Shown in pieces: positions 16,900-24,426 of a stretch of 64,000 bases of DNA. Each line of letters begins with the position of its first letter. The stretch's first letter is position 1. Origin of the DNA: Marinoscillum sp964351625 (GTDB taxonomy: Bacteria > Bacteroidota > Bacteroidia > Cytophagales > Cyclobacteriaceae); NCBI GenBank assembly GCA_964351625.1, contig CAYGOV010000014.1:1-64000 (forward strand). The letters run 5' to 3'. A program made the translations under genes and the position numbers. The notes under the pieces were generated by a model that was given only the letters and a program-made list of their open reading frames with translations, had not been told where the DNA came from and did no database searches.

Positions 16900-17676
16900 A
16901 TGAAAAAAATATTACATACTCTCTCCCAAAAATGGCCCGAATACATCCTTGAAATACTGGTATTAATTATTGGTATTTACGGGGCCTTCGAGTTGGAGAA
17001 TTGGAACCAGTCCCGAATAGAGCGTAAAATGGAGGTAACCTATCTCGAAAGCTTAAAAGCGGACTTGAATGACCAGCTAGGTGCCATCTCTAAGCAAATG
17101 GTTTTTGAGAACAAATGCATAAAGGCGACGAACTACCTCATACAGAATGGTGTAAAGAAATTGGCTCGTGAAAACCCAGATACACTTATTTATTTGGTAA
17201 GTGGACTTAGGATGAGGCTGACCTTCTTAGGTGTGGATCCTACCTATGAAGACATGAAGTCTACAGGGAACTTGCGCATCATTTCAAATCCAATACTTAG
17301 ACATCAAATTATTAGCTTCTATCAGGAATTAAGCAGGTTAGAAAAAGTCATTTTAACCAATAATGAAAACCATGTGGACCACACCTAGAGCAAAGCCATA
17401 GTTGACCAGCGTTTTATGGTGATAGAAGCCGACATTGAATTTACTCCCACGCTGGATATAGAAAGGCCTAAGGGGATGTCTCCTGTAGAAGAGGCTCATA
17501 TTGCTTTTACCCGTGAGAAACTCGCACTTCTTGAAAACGAGATCAAATTGACCAACATGATCAAATCCAGAGCGACCATTCCTAGCATTCATCTAGCGCT
17601 ACTATCCAAGCTCACAGCTGACACCAAACAGACCTTATCTGATATTGAGTCTGAGCTTAAGAAAATAAAACCTTAA
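16900..17676 (+). pseudogene. DUF6090 family gene, MKR type, interrupted by an in-frame TAG (array copy 10)
   Basis: The frame starting at 16900 (MKKILHTLSQKWPEYILEI) reads a normal membrane helix (about 15-33), ENWN, acidic helix LKADLNDQ, and STG at 121-123, then meets TAG at 17386-17388. The same frame stays open afterwards to the stop at 17674-17676. The combined length of 258 codons matches intact paralogs, so a single amber mutation has cut the gene after residue 162. The downstream half has its own ATG (17416) but no anchor. Stop-codon readthrough is possible, but other genes here use TAG as a normal stop, so loss of function is the simpler view. Confidence 0.85.
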
Positions 17677-17691
17677 ATTATTGGATAATAT

Positions 17692-18390
17692 ATGCTCTTC
17701 CTCCTCCGCAATATCCGACGAAAATTGATTTCCACAGACCTGCCTGCCGGCAAGGCACGCAACAAAATCATCACTTATCTGCTATATGCCATTGGAGAAA
17801 TCATACTGGTAGTAGTGGGAATATTGATTGCGGTAAGCATAGATGATTGGAGTGAAGGGAATAAACGTAAAGCCGCAGAAAAAAAGATCTTAATGGAAAT
17901 CTCAACAAATTTGGATGGCGATCTTGAAGAAATTCGCGATGATATATGGGGATACAAGTATACCATGAGCGCTGACTCAGCATTGATCGATAACTTTTTT
18001 TCTTCAGACGGTTTTAATGACTTGTTAGGTTCATACGCTTACGTATTGACTCGAAGCCCTCATTTCAATCCAAGTATTGGTGGTTACACGCTTATGGAGA
18101 GTAAAGGAATTGATATCATTAGTAATGATTCACTCAGGATACATCTCTCTGATTTTTATGAGCGATCTATTCCTTATTACTGGAAGTATGAAAATGAGCG
18201 GGTTCATGCCGTTCAAAATATCTTCTTTCCCTTAACGATGAAGAATTTCTCAATGGGAGACTTCACGGGATCCCTAAATAAGAGACTTATCCCATTTAAT
18301 TATGATGAACTCCGAAAAAATAACGAATGGCTATTACTTATACAGACCAGTTCTAACTTTGCCAGAATTATGCTCATACGGAGTGAATAG
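17692..18390 (+). CDS. DUF6090 family membrane protein, probably C-terminally shortened (array copy 11)
   Basis: 232 residues, MLF type (MLFLLRNIRRKL), with the palindromic insert LPAGKAR. Membrane helix at about 29-50, DDWSE at 51-55, and a degenerate SKG at 137-139 followed by IDIISNDSLR. The frame ends at TAG 18388-18390, but 22 more sense codons follow in the same frame to a second TAG at 18457-18459. They read as a helix (LENEIIELNQHIKGEL) like the C-termini of paralogs. The next gene starts at 18466, 6 bp after that second stop, which fits the array's usual spacing. I infer a nonsense mutation that removed about 22 residues; the protein may still be made. Confidence 0.82.
   Translation: MLFLLRNIRRKLISTDLPAGKARNKIITYLLYAIGEIILVVVGILIAVSIDDWSEGNKRKAAEKKILMEISTNLDGDLEEIRDDIWGYKYTMSADSALIDNFFSSDGFNDLLGSYAYVLTRSPHFNPSIGGYTLMESKGIDIISNDSLRIHLSDFYERSIPYYWKYENERVHAVQNIFFPLTMKNFSMGDFTGSLNKRLIPFNYDELRKNNEWLLLIQTSSNFARIMLIRSE
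17741..17760. repeat. Palindromic repeat inserted in frame in a DUF6090 gene
   Basis: tgcctgccggcaaggcacgc, a close relative of the repeat at 16051-16072 at the homologous position of a paralog. One arm base differs (cacgc instead of cagg). Confidence 0.72.
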
Positions 18391-18465
18391 CTTGAAAATG
18401 AAATAATTGAGCTAAATCAACATATCAAGGGTGAGCTAAATAAGTCTTTCGAAAACTAGAAAACT

Positions 18466-19251
18466 ATGCTCTTTCTACTCCGAAAAATCCGCAACAAAAT
18501 GATCACTCAAGGCAAAGTCTGGAACTACTTTCTATATGCGATTGGCGAGATTTTTTTGGTCGTGATAGGAATACTCATCGCCGTGCAAATAGATGATTGG
18601 AACCAAGAGCAAAAAAACCGTGCATTAGGCCAAGAATACAGAAACCGACTTCTAAATGATTTGACTGCTGATCTAAAAGCCATAGATGTACGAATGAGAT
18701 TCTTTGATATCGTTTACCAATATGGTAAATATGCTTTGGACGAAATGGAGAAGGAAAACACTGACGATCTCGATAAGCAGTGGGAGTTCGTCTATGCAGC
18801 TTTTCAGTCAAGCCAGCTTTGGCCTTTTAAGACTTCTACTACTACCTATAACGAGCTGCAAAGCACAGGACTTCTACAATACATTGGGAATGATTCGCTG
18901 CTCAATAGGATGTCGAACTACTACATAGATTCTCCAGAACAGCTCTCACAACTGGTAGGAGGCGTAGTGGCCTATCGAGATTTTATCAGAGGGGTAGTTC
19001 CGATCGCTATTCAGGAGTTTATCTGGGAAGAGTGTTTCGAAGTTGGAACGTTTGAAATACAACAATTCAAGCCCTGTAAACCTCCGGAATCGTTTAATGC
19101 GGATTTGACGAAAGTCTATCTTTTCATTAAAAATAATCCGGATTTTAAGCGACTACTGACCAGACGTTTGTCCACCATAGCCGTGAGAGATGAAGTTTAC
19201 TCGACTACCTATGACTATGCGGAATCATTAGCCGAAAGCCTTAAAAAATAA
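18466..19251 (+). CDS. DUF6090 family membrane protein (array copy 12)
   Basis: 261 residues, MLFLLRKIRNKM with ITQGKVWNY before the membrane helix (about 21-42) and DDWNQ at 43-47. The acidic helix LLNDLTAD is near 62-69; STG at 133-135 is followed by LLQYIGNDSL. It has two cysteines in the exported domain (EECFEVG and KPCK), unusual among the paralogs. Two bases separate it from copy 13. Confidence 0.9.
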   Translation: MLFLLRKIRNKMITQGKVWNYFLYAIGEIFLVVIGILIAVQIDDWNQEQKNRALGQEYRNRLLNDLTADLKAIDVRMRFFDIVYQYGKYALDEMEKENTDDLDKQWEFVYAAFQSSQLWPFKTSTTTYNELQSTGLLQYIGNDSLLNRMSNYYIDSPEQLSQLVGGVVAYRDFIRGVVPIAIQEFIWEECFEVGTFEIQQFKPCKPPESFNADLTKVYLFIKNNPDFKRLLTRRLSTIAVRDEVYSTTYDYAESLAESLKK

Positions 19252-19253
19252 TC

Positions 19254-19985
19254 ATGCTCTTCCTCCTCCGAAAAATCCGAAGCAAAATGATCAATCAAGG
19301 TAAAGTTTGGAATTATCTTCTTTATGCCGTTGGGGAGATTTTTTTGGTTGTGGTTGGAATTATGATCGCTGTACAGATAGACGGGTGGAATGATATTCAG
19401 AAGGAAAAAAATGTAAAGCGAGAATATTTACAAAATCTCAAAGCTGATTTGCTGGATGACATTGCTCGCATTGAGCGTTTAAAGAATAGGTCTTTAGAAA
19501 ATCGAGAGCAAATTGATAATTATCAAAAATTCTATGATTCAGGTAGCTGGACAATAAAATCGCTGGTTGAAAGATCAGATCTTCAACTCGTATATATTAG
19601 ATACTTTCCTGTAAAGTCATCCTTCGAAGAAATGGTCAATTCTGGATCTCTCAAACTAATCAATAGCGACATGAGACGTGAGCTGAGCGAGCTGAAAGCC
19701 GCTCAAGATCAATTGGTAATCATCACAGACAAATTAATAGAAGACATCAAAAAAAGCAGATACGATGAATACAAATATCTTGATTCAGATGATTTTGATG
19801 ATGACTTTTACGAAACTACAGGATTAAAGCAAAGTGATGAGGAGCTGACTATGGGCTTGAAATACAGGCACCTTACCATGAAGGGCTTCAATAATATCCA
19901 TGGATTAATCAATGAGTTTGGAGATCAGATCATAGACAAATCAGCGGTGTTGATAGTTAAGATAGATGATCAAATCAAAAATTAG
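19254..19985 (+). CDS. DUF6090 family membrane protein (array copy 13)
   Basis: 243 residues, MLFLLRKIRSKM with INQGKVWNY. Membrane helix at about 21-42, DGWND at 43-47, acidic helix LKADLLDD near 62-69, NSG at 129-131 followed by SLKLINSDMRREL. It is the last intact gene of the contiguous run; the next start module (19994) is fused to a cupin gene instead. Confidence 0.9.
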   Translation: MLFLLRKIRSKMINQGKVWNYLLYAVGEIFLVVVGIMIAVQIDGWNDIQKEKNVKREYLQNLKADLLDDIARIERLKNRSLENREQIDNYQKFYDSGSWTIKSLVERSDLQLVYIRYFPVKSSFEEMVNSGSLKLINSDMRRELSELKAAQDQLVIITDKLIEDIKKSRYDEYKYLDSDDFDDDFYETTGLKQSDEELTMGLKYRHLTMKGFNNIHGLINEFGDQIIDKSAVLIVKIDDQIKN

Positions 19986-19993
19986 AACTACAT

Positions 19994-20023
19994 ACGCTCT
20001 TCTCTCTCCGCAAAATCCGACCA
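19994..20023 (+). pseudogene. Eroded DUF6090 start module fused in frame to a cupin lipoprotein gene
   Basis: ACG CTC TTC TCT CTC CGC AAA begins ten codons matching MLFLLRKIR with ATG changed to ACG. The frame continues without a stop into the cupin gene's ATG at 20024. So the constant DUF6090 5' end precedes an unrelated product here. The start codon is lost, so the module itself is probably not translated. Confidence 0.7.
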
Positions 20024-20449
20024 ATGTTCAGGCTAAAAATTCAATTCAGCACTTCAAGCAAAGCAGCGCTTCCACGATTACAGATATTAGTCATGCTGAT
20101 CTTGATCTTCTTGGTAGCATGCGGAAGTCCTGCAGAAAAACAAACCCTACCAGGTCCTCTGGAAGCTGGGTGGAAGGGAAATAGCGTCTGCAGCGTCCTC
20201 TCAGAAAATGAAAAAGCTAGAGTCCTAAAATGTGTTTTCCCTCCAGGTGTGGGACATGAAAAGCATTATCATGACCCACACATCGGATACACTATAGCAG
20301 GTGGCCTTTTTAAAATCACGGATGAAAAGGGCACGAGAGAAGTAGAAGTGAAAACAGGAAGCACCTTCGAAAAAGAGAAGATTACTTCGCATGAAGTACT
20401 CAATGTGGGTACCACTACTGCATCTTTCCTAATTATCGAATACAAGTAA
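20024..20449 (+). CDS. Cupin-domain lipoprotein
   Basis: 141 residues. A hydrophobic stretch ends in the lipobox LVAC (Cys33), so the mature protein is lipid-anchored outside the inner membrane. An ATG at 20093 (MLILIFLVAC) is a possible shorter start with a very short signal. The rest is a single cupin barrel: GHEKHYHDPHIGYTIAGG has the His-rich first cupin motif, and HEVLNVGTTTASFLIIEYK contains the second. Such domains bind a metal or a small molecule; no specific reaction can be assigned. It follows the DUF6090 run on the same strand, with an eroded DUF6090 start in frame before it, and a broken second copy lies downstream. Confidence 0.85.
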   Translation: MFRLKIQFSTSSKAALPRLQILVMLILIFLVACGSPAEKQTLPGPLEAGWKGNSVCSVLSENEKARVLKCVFPPGVGHEKHYHDPHIGYTIAGGLFKITDEKGTREVEVKTGSTFEKEKITSHEVLNVGTTTASFLIIEYK

Positions 20450-20451
20450 TC

Positions 20452-20667
20452 CTGCTCTTCCTATTACGAAAAGTTTGTAAACAAGTGATCCTGCTAAAAT
20501 TTCCTTTAAGTATTTCAGGCAAAGCACCGCATCCGCGATTCCTTCATATACTCGTCAAGCTGATCTTGATCTTCTTGCTAGCATACGGAAGTCGCTTAGA
20601 AAAACAAAACCTACCCGACCTACCTGAGGTTGGATGGAAGGGAAATGCTTTGAGCAAACAAGTGTAA
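20452..20667 (+). pseudogene. Degenerate second copy of the cupin lipoprotein 5' region
   Basis: The frame from CTG 20452 reads LLFLLRK (a DUF6090 start module with ATG changed to CTG) and continues into LVKLILIFLLAYGSRLEKQNLP, then EVGWKGNAL and a stop. This parallels LVMLILIFLVACGSPAEKQTLP of the intact cupin gene. The lipobox Cys has become Tyr and the whole cupin barrel is missing. A GTG at 20485 could start a 60-residue peptide, but I consider it a tandem-duplication remnant. Confidence 0.8.
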
Positions 20668-20720
20668 TGCGCCAAGCATTTGATGTGTTCAGAATTCACT
20701 TTCACTAACTTGGGTTAGAA

Positions 20721-22364
20721 ATGGGAACTAGAATGAAAATGATAAAACGCCCTTTCTTAATATTATCCATTAGCGTCATGGTTTCTTTGACGGGGTGTGA
20801 TGTTACCTCAAAAAAAGATACCCGACCTAACATATTACTCATACTCGCCGATGACCTAGGGTACTCTGACTTGGGCGCTTATGGAGGCGAAATTGCTACT
20901 CCTAACATCGACAAATTAGCAGCACAGGGTTTGTCTTTTACTCAGTTTCACACTGGCCCGATGTGCGCAGTATCTCGGTCAATGCTGCTTACGGGAAATG
21001 ACAATCATATAGCAGGAATGGGAAGTCAAGATTTGCAGTCCAATGCGTTTGGTTATGAAGGTTATCTCTCTGACAGGATCGTAACAATACCGGAAGTTTT
21101 AAGAGCATCTGGCTACTTCACAGCCATGACAGGCAAATGGCACTTGGGTAATAAAGCAGCGCATTACCCAATCCAAAAAGGTTTTGATCAGTCCTTTGTT
21201 TTGCTGGAAGGCGGAGCAAATCACTACAGCTCGCTCGGGATTTTCAAAGAAGACCCCATCTCTCCCTACGTGGAGAATGATCAAAAAGCAGACTGGAATG
21301 AGGGTGACTACTCGACGGATTTTTATACTTCCAAATTGATTGAATACCTCTCTGAGGAAAACAAAGATGATAAACCCTTCTTCGCATTCGCTTCTTATAC
21401 CGCTCCACATTGGCCACTTCAGGTGGACTCCAGCAATTGGAAAAAATATCATGGGATGTATGATGATGGCTATGAGGCTCTAAAAATTAAGAGATTTGAA
21501 AATCTAAAATCGCTCGGCTTAATTCCAGAAACTGCTCAATTCCCAGAGACACATCCATCTGTGATTCCCTGGGATAGTCTTTCTCCTCAGCAAAAGAAAA
21601 AAGAAGCTCGCAAAATGGAGCTCTACGCTGGTATGGTAGATAACCTAGATGTGAATATTGGTCGCCTGATCAAGTATTTGAAAGATGCGGGAAAATATGA
21701 AAACACCCTGGTTGTGTTTTTGTCTGACAATGGTGCCGCAGGTAATGACTTCTACGATCATCCATACTTTCGTGATTTTCTCCAGGCAAACTACACGGAC
21801 GACTATGAGCAAATGGGAAATAAAGAATCCTTCATCTTCTATGGCCCTCAGTGGGCAGAAGCAGGAGCAGCGCCTTTCAAATATTTCAAAGAATATACGA
21901 CGCAGGGTGGAATTAATAGCCCAATGATAATAGCTGGATCTGGTGTAAATGAAAAGGGGTCTATCACAAAGGCTTTTTCTTCGATTCAAGATCTAGCGCC
22001 CACTTTTTATGATTTGGCAGAGACCGAGTATCCTGAATTTCATCAAGAAAAAAAGGTCTATCCGCTAAAAGGAAAATCGATGAATGCCTTATTGAATAAT
22101 AGCAGTCAAATGGTCCATGAGTCTGATTATGTTTTCGCCTTGGAGCACAGAGAATATGCGATGGTTCGTAAGGGTGACTGGAAGATTGTGAACATCGCCA
22201 ATCCATTCAGTGAAGAAAATTTTAAGCTTTATAACCTGAAGACAGATCTAGCCGAACAGGTTGACTTAAGAGGTGAAAACCCTGATATTTACACAGATCT
22301 ACTCAAAGAGTGGCACAAATACCTTGAAGAAACCAAAGCTCAATTCCCTACACCAGCAGAATGA
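20721..22364 (+). CDS. Sulfatase family lipoprotein (arylsulfatase-like)
   Basis: 547 residues with lipoprotein signal VSLTGC (Cys26); starts at 20721 or at the internal ATGs 20733/20739 are all possible. Family S1 sulfatases cleave sulfate esters using a formylglycine made from Cys or Ser. The N-terminal PNILLILADDLGYSD carries the calcium-binding Asp pair. The active-site region is PMCAVSRSMLLTG with Cys82; the usual C-x-P/A-x-R has Val in the third place here. Other family blocks are GKWHLG, SDNGAAGNDFYDH and a C-terminal YxLxTDLAEQVDL. Substrate is probably a sulfated polysaccharide or steroid-type ester, not decided by sequence. A terminator-like hairpin follows. Confidence 0.92.
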   Translation: MGTRMKMIKRPFLILSISVMVSLTGCDVTSKKDTRPNILLILADDLGYSDLGAYGGEIATPNIDKLAAQGLSFTQFHTGPMCAVSRSMLLTGNDNHIAGMGSQDLQSNAFGYEGYLSDRIVTIPEVLRASGYFTAMTGKWHLGNKAAHYPIQKGFDQSFVLLEGGANHYSSLGIFKEDPISPYVENDQKADWNEGDYSTDFYTSKLIEYLSEENKDDKPFFAFASYTAPHWPLQVDSSNWKKYHGMYDDGYEALKIKRFENLKSLGLIPETAQFPETHPSVIPWDSLSPQQKKKEARKMELYAGMVDNLDVNIGRLIKYLKDAGKYENTLVVFLSDNGAAGNDFYDHPYFRDFLQANYTDDYEQMGNKESFIFYGPQWAEAGAAPFKYFKEYTTQGGINSPMIIAGSGVNEKGSITKAFSSIQDLAPTFYDLAETEYPEFHQEKKVYPLKGKSMNALLNNSSQMVHESDYVFALEHREYAMVRKGDWKIVNIANPFSEENFKLYNLKTDLAEQVDLRGENPDIYTDLLKEWHKYLEETKAQFPTPAE

Positions 22365-22470
22365 AAAGACTACTTTCCGCACATTTAGAAAGAGCCTATT
22401 GTTGATGTCAAGATTGTAGTTAGTAATGTGAACCGATTATATAAAAGATTCGGCTTCTCCATCCTATATA

Positions 22471-22501
22471 AAAAAAGCTCCAACAATTATTGGCGCTTTT
22501 T
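22471..22501. terminator. Bidirectional hairpin terminator between sulfatase and lipoprotein genes
   Basis: AAAAAGCTCCAA and TTGGCGCTTTTT form a 12-bp stem with one mismatch and a loop of about 6 nt. A-rich and T-rich flanks make it usable from both convergent genes. Confidence 0.8.
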
Positions 22502-22518
22502 ATGAGGGTTAATCTTTA

Positions 22519-23082
22519 TCAATAAGTGACTACACCATCTAAATCAATGACGATCGTATCATCAAAGTAGTTAGTCATTTCTATTTCGGATAATGTTATT
22601 TCATACTTGCTATCCCATGTGTAATCAAAGCTCTCACCGCCAGTGCTTAAGAATTCCTGTCCTTTATATTTGTGATCTGTATTACTGAAGAAGCCAAGTT
22701 TCAAATTAGCCTCACCCTCTTTAAACCCACCTTGCTCAGCAAGAAGTGTATATGATCCACTAGCAGTTGGAGCAACGGCACTTGAAAGTATAAGAATGCA
22801 AGTGCTTTTTGGATTACCGTCATTTGACGCAATCCCTATATCTGCAGCTGTAGCCAAGTTCATTTGAAATCTGTGAGCATTTGGATCATTTAGGCGTGCG
22901 GCTGAGACGATATAAAAAGTGTCTGCTTCAAATACAATATAGCCTTCGGGTAATTTCGTGGTTGTGTCTTCTACTTCTTCAATCACATCAGTTGTCTTCG
23001 TTGGTTCTTCATCTTCACAAGACATTGAATATAAAGCCATCGTAACAATAGATAGAAGTGTAATTAATCGGTGAATTTTCAT
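22519..23082 (-). CDS. Lipoprotein of unknown function
   Basis: 187 residues with signal peptide and lipobox ALYSMSC (Cys22) followed by an acidic linker (EDEEPTKTTDVIEEVEDTT). The rest looks beta-rich, with aromatic-hydrophobic alternation. I do not recognise a family. It points against the array genes around it and is monocistronic, with the shared terminator at its 3' end. Confidence 0.8.
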   Translation of the reverse strand: MKIHRLITLLSIVTMALYSMSCEDEEPTKTTDVIEEVEDTTTKLPEGYIVFEADTFYIVSAARLNDPNAHRFQMNLATAADIGIASNDGNPKSTCILILSSAVAPTASGSYTLLAEQGGFKEGEANLKLGFFSNTDHKYKGQEFLSTGGESFDYTWDSKYEITLSEIEMTNYFDDTIVIDLDGVVTY

Positions 23083-23542
23083 AGTACGTTTTTATCTTCA
23101 AAGTACTCCGATATAACACTATATAACAATACCACATCAAGGGTAAAAGTCTCAGTAGTTCATGGTATAAATCGCTTTGAAAAGCCCTATTTGGTCAACA
23201 ATATCCATCGCACAGGTTAAATGCAGCCACATAGCTTCCGCTATCTCAAAATTTCAGTTTTTAGACCTCCTTTCATTTGAAGTCTGTAACTAAATAGCAC
23301 TCTCTAAAAAACGGGGGTCTTGTCAACACCTCTGATTCTAATAACTTCTAGAATAAGGAACGTACGCTCATCTCTCTATTTCAAAAAAATGGCCAGGATA
23401 AAAGTCTGAAACACTGATTAAACAGGTTGCCTGATGAGCACAGATTTGAATAACTTTCAAAATGTAAATTCACTTATCCGTGAAATCTATTAATCCCTGC
23501 CTTCGGCAGGAAGGCAGGCTTCCATTCAGTGATTAAGACAAA
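23083..23542. other. 460-bp gene-free region with DUF6090 start remnant and leader duplicate
   Basis: No supported gene. It holds (i) an eroded MKR-type start near 23365-23398 (acgctcatctctctatttc then aaaaaaatggccagga); (ii) the palindromic repeat at 23496-23519; and (iii) from 23519 a leader nearly identical to that at 10971-11028 (cttccattcagtgattaag against cttccaatcagtgattaag, continuing into the start codon). So this is an outlying piece of the DUF6090 array separated by the sulfatase and lipoprotein genes. Confidence 0.7.
23496..23519. repeat. Palindromic repeat (cctgccttcggcaggaaggcagg)
   Basis: CCTGCC..GGCAGG is a short hairpin followed by aaggcagg. It is related to the repeats found inside the DUF6090 genes at 16051 and 17741, here in its intergenic form directly before the leader of copy 14. 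Confidence 0.7.
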
Positions 23543-24304
23543 ATGAAACGCATCCTCACCACTCTCTCCCAAAAATGGCCCGAATATCTACTTGAAATCA
23601 TCGTAATCACTCTCGGAATATTAGGTGCTTACCTCCTCGACAATTGGAATGACGACCGCCTAGAAAACACTGAGGAAACAAGGTATCTTAAGAGCCTGCA
23701 GGAAGATTTGGTGAAAGATGTGGAGTCTCTGACATTCATGCAATCCATTCGTGAAAAATCATCTGATTCAGCACTCAAGCTATTAAACACCAAATCCGTT
23801 AGCGGCAGCTTTGATGAACAGCTACAGTTTGAAAAAGATCTGGTAGATGTCCTTTTCTGGTACGGGTTCACTCCCAATGACAACACCTTTAAGGAATTGA
23901 CAAGCTCCGGAAACCTTAGCATCATTGACAATGAAAACATCAAAAGTGGATTGCTAAATCTCGAGGCACTTAATGATGAAATCGTCCTTTCAAGAGATCA
24001 TATGAGAAGAGAGTTTGATGTCTACTTGTATGAGGAGTTGGTTCTGTTTGATGAGTATGCCTTGCTGGATTATGATCACATCGTAAAGACAAGAGTATAT
24101 GATTGGGTAGACAAAGCAGACCCTTTAGTACTTAAGAAAATCAGTGAAGAATCAAATGTGATTATTGCAAATCAAACCATAAGAAACGGTTTCAAGCTAG
24201 TCATATTGAACAATTCATACCTCGTCGATTTATACTTGAAGATGTTAGTTCAAAATGAGGCCTTTCAAAAAGAAACTAAAGATGAATTATCAGCGGGCAT
24301 ATGA
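23543..24304 (+). CDS. DUF6090 family membrane protein, MKR type (array copy 14)
   Basis: 253 residues, MKRILTTLSQKWPEYLLEI anchor, membrane helix at about 15-32, DNWNDD at 33-38. Acidic helix LQEDLVKD near 52-59 and SSG at 121-123 followed by NLSIIDNENIKSGL. It is 3.5 kb from the main run but shares its leader DNA with the orphan start at 10995, so one arose from the other. It has its own upstream region and is probably transcribed alone. Confidence 0.88.
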   Translation: MKRILTTLSQKWPEYLLEIIVITLGILGAYLLDNWNDDRLENTEETRYLKSLQEDLVKDVESLTFMQSIREKSSDSALKLLNTKSVSGSFDEQLQFEKDLVDVLFWYGFTPNDNTFKELTSSGNLSIIDNENIKSGLLNLEALNDEIVLSRDHMRREFDVYLYEELVLFDEYALLDYDHIVKTRVYDWVDKADPLVLKKISEESNVIIANQTIRNGFKLVILNNSYLVDLYLKMLVQNEAFQKETKDELSAGI

Positions 24305-24426
24305 CCTTAGGATCTTTCACTTCACTCTTATATATCTATCTCTACTCCAGCTATATGTGAACCCTTCAATATTTACCCTCCAAAAGGATAATTCTTATCC
24401 CCTGAGCTACTGATTTTATTAGATTA

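Noticed and set aside
17386..17388. Amber codon recoding (stop reassigned or pyrrolysine-like insertion)
   Set aside because: TAG ends several intact genes nearby (for example at 10198 and 16001), and no Pyl machinery is present; nonsense mutation is simpler.
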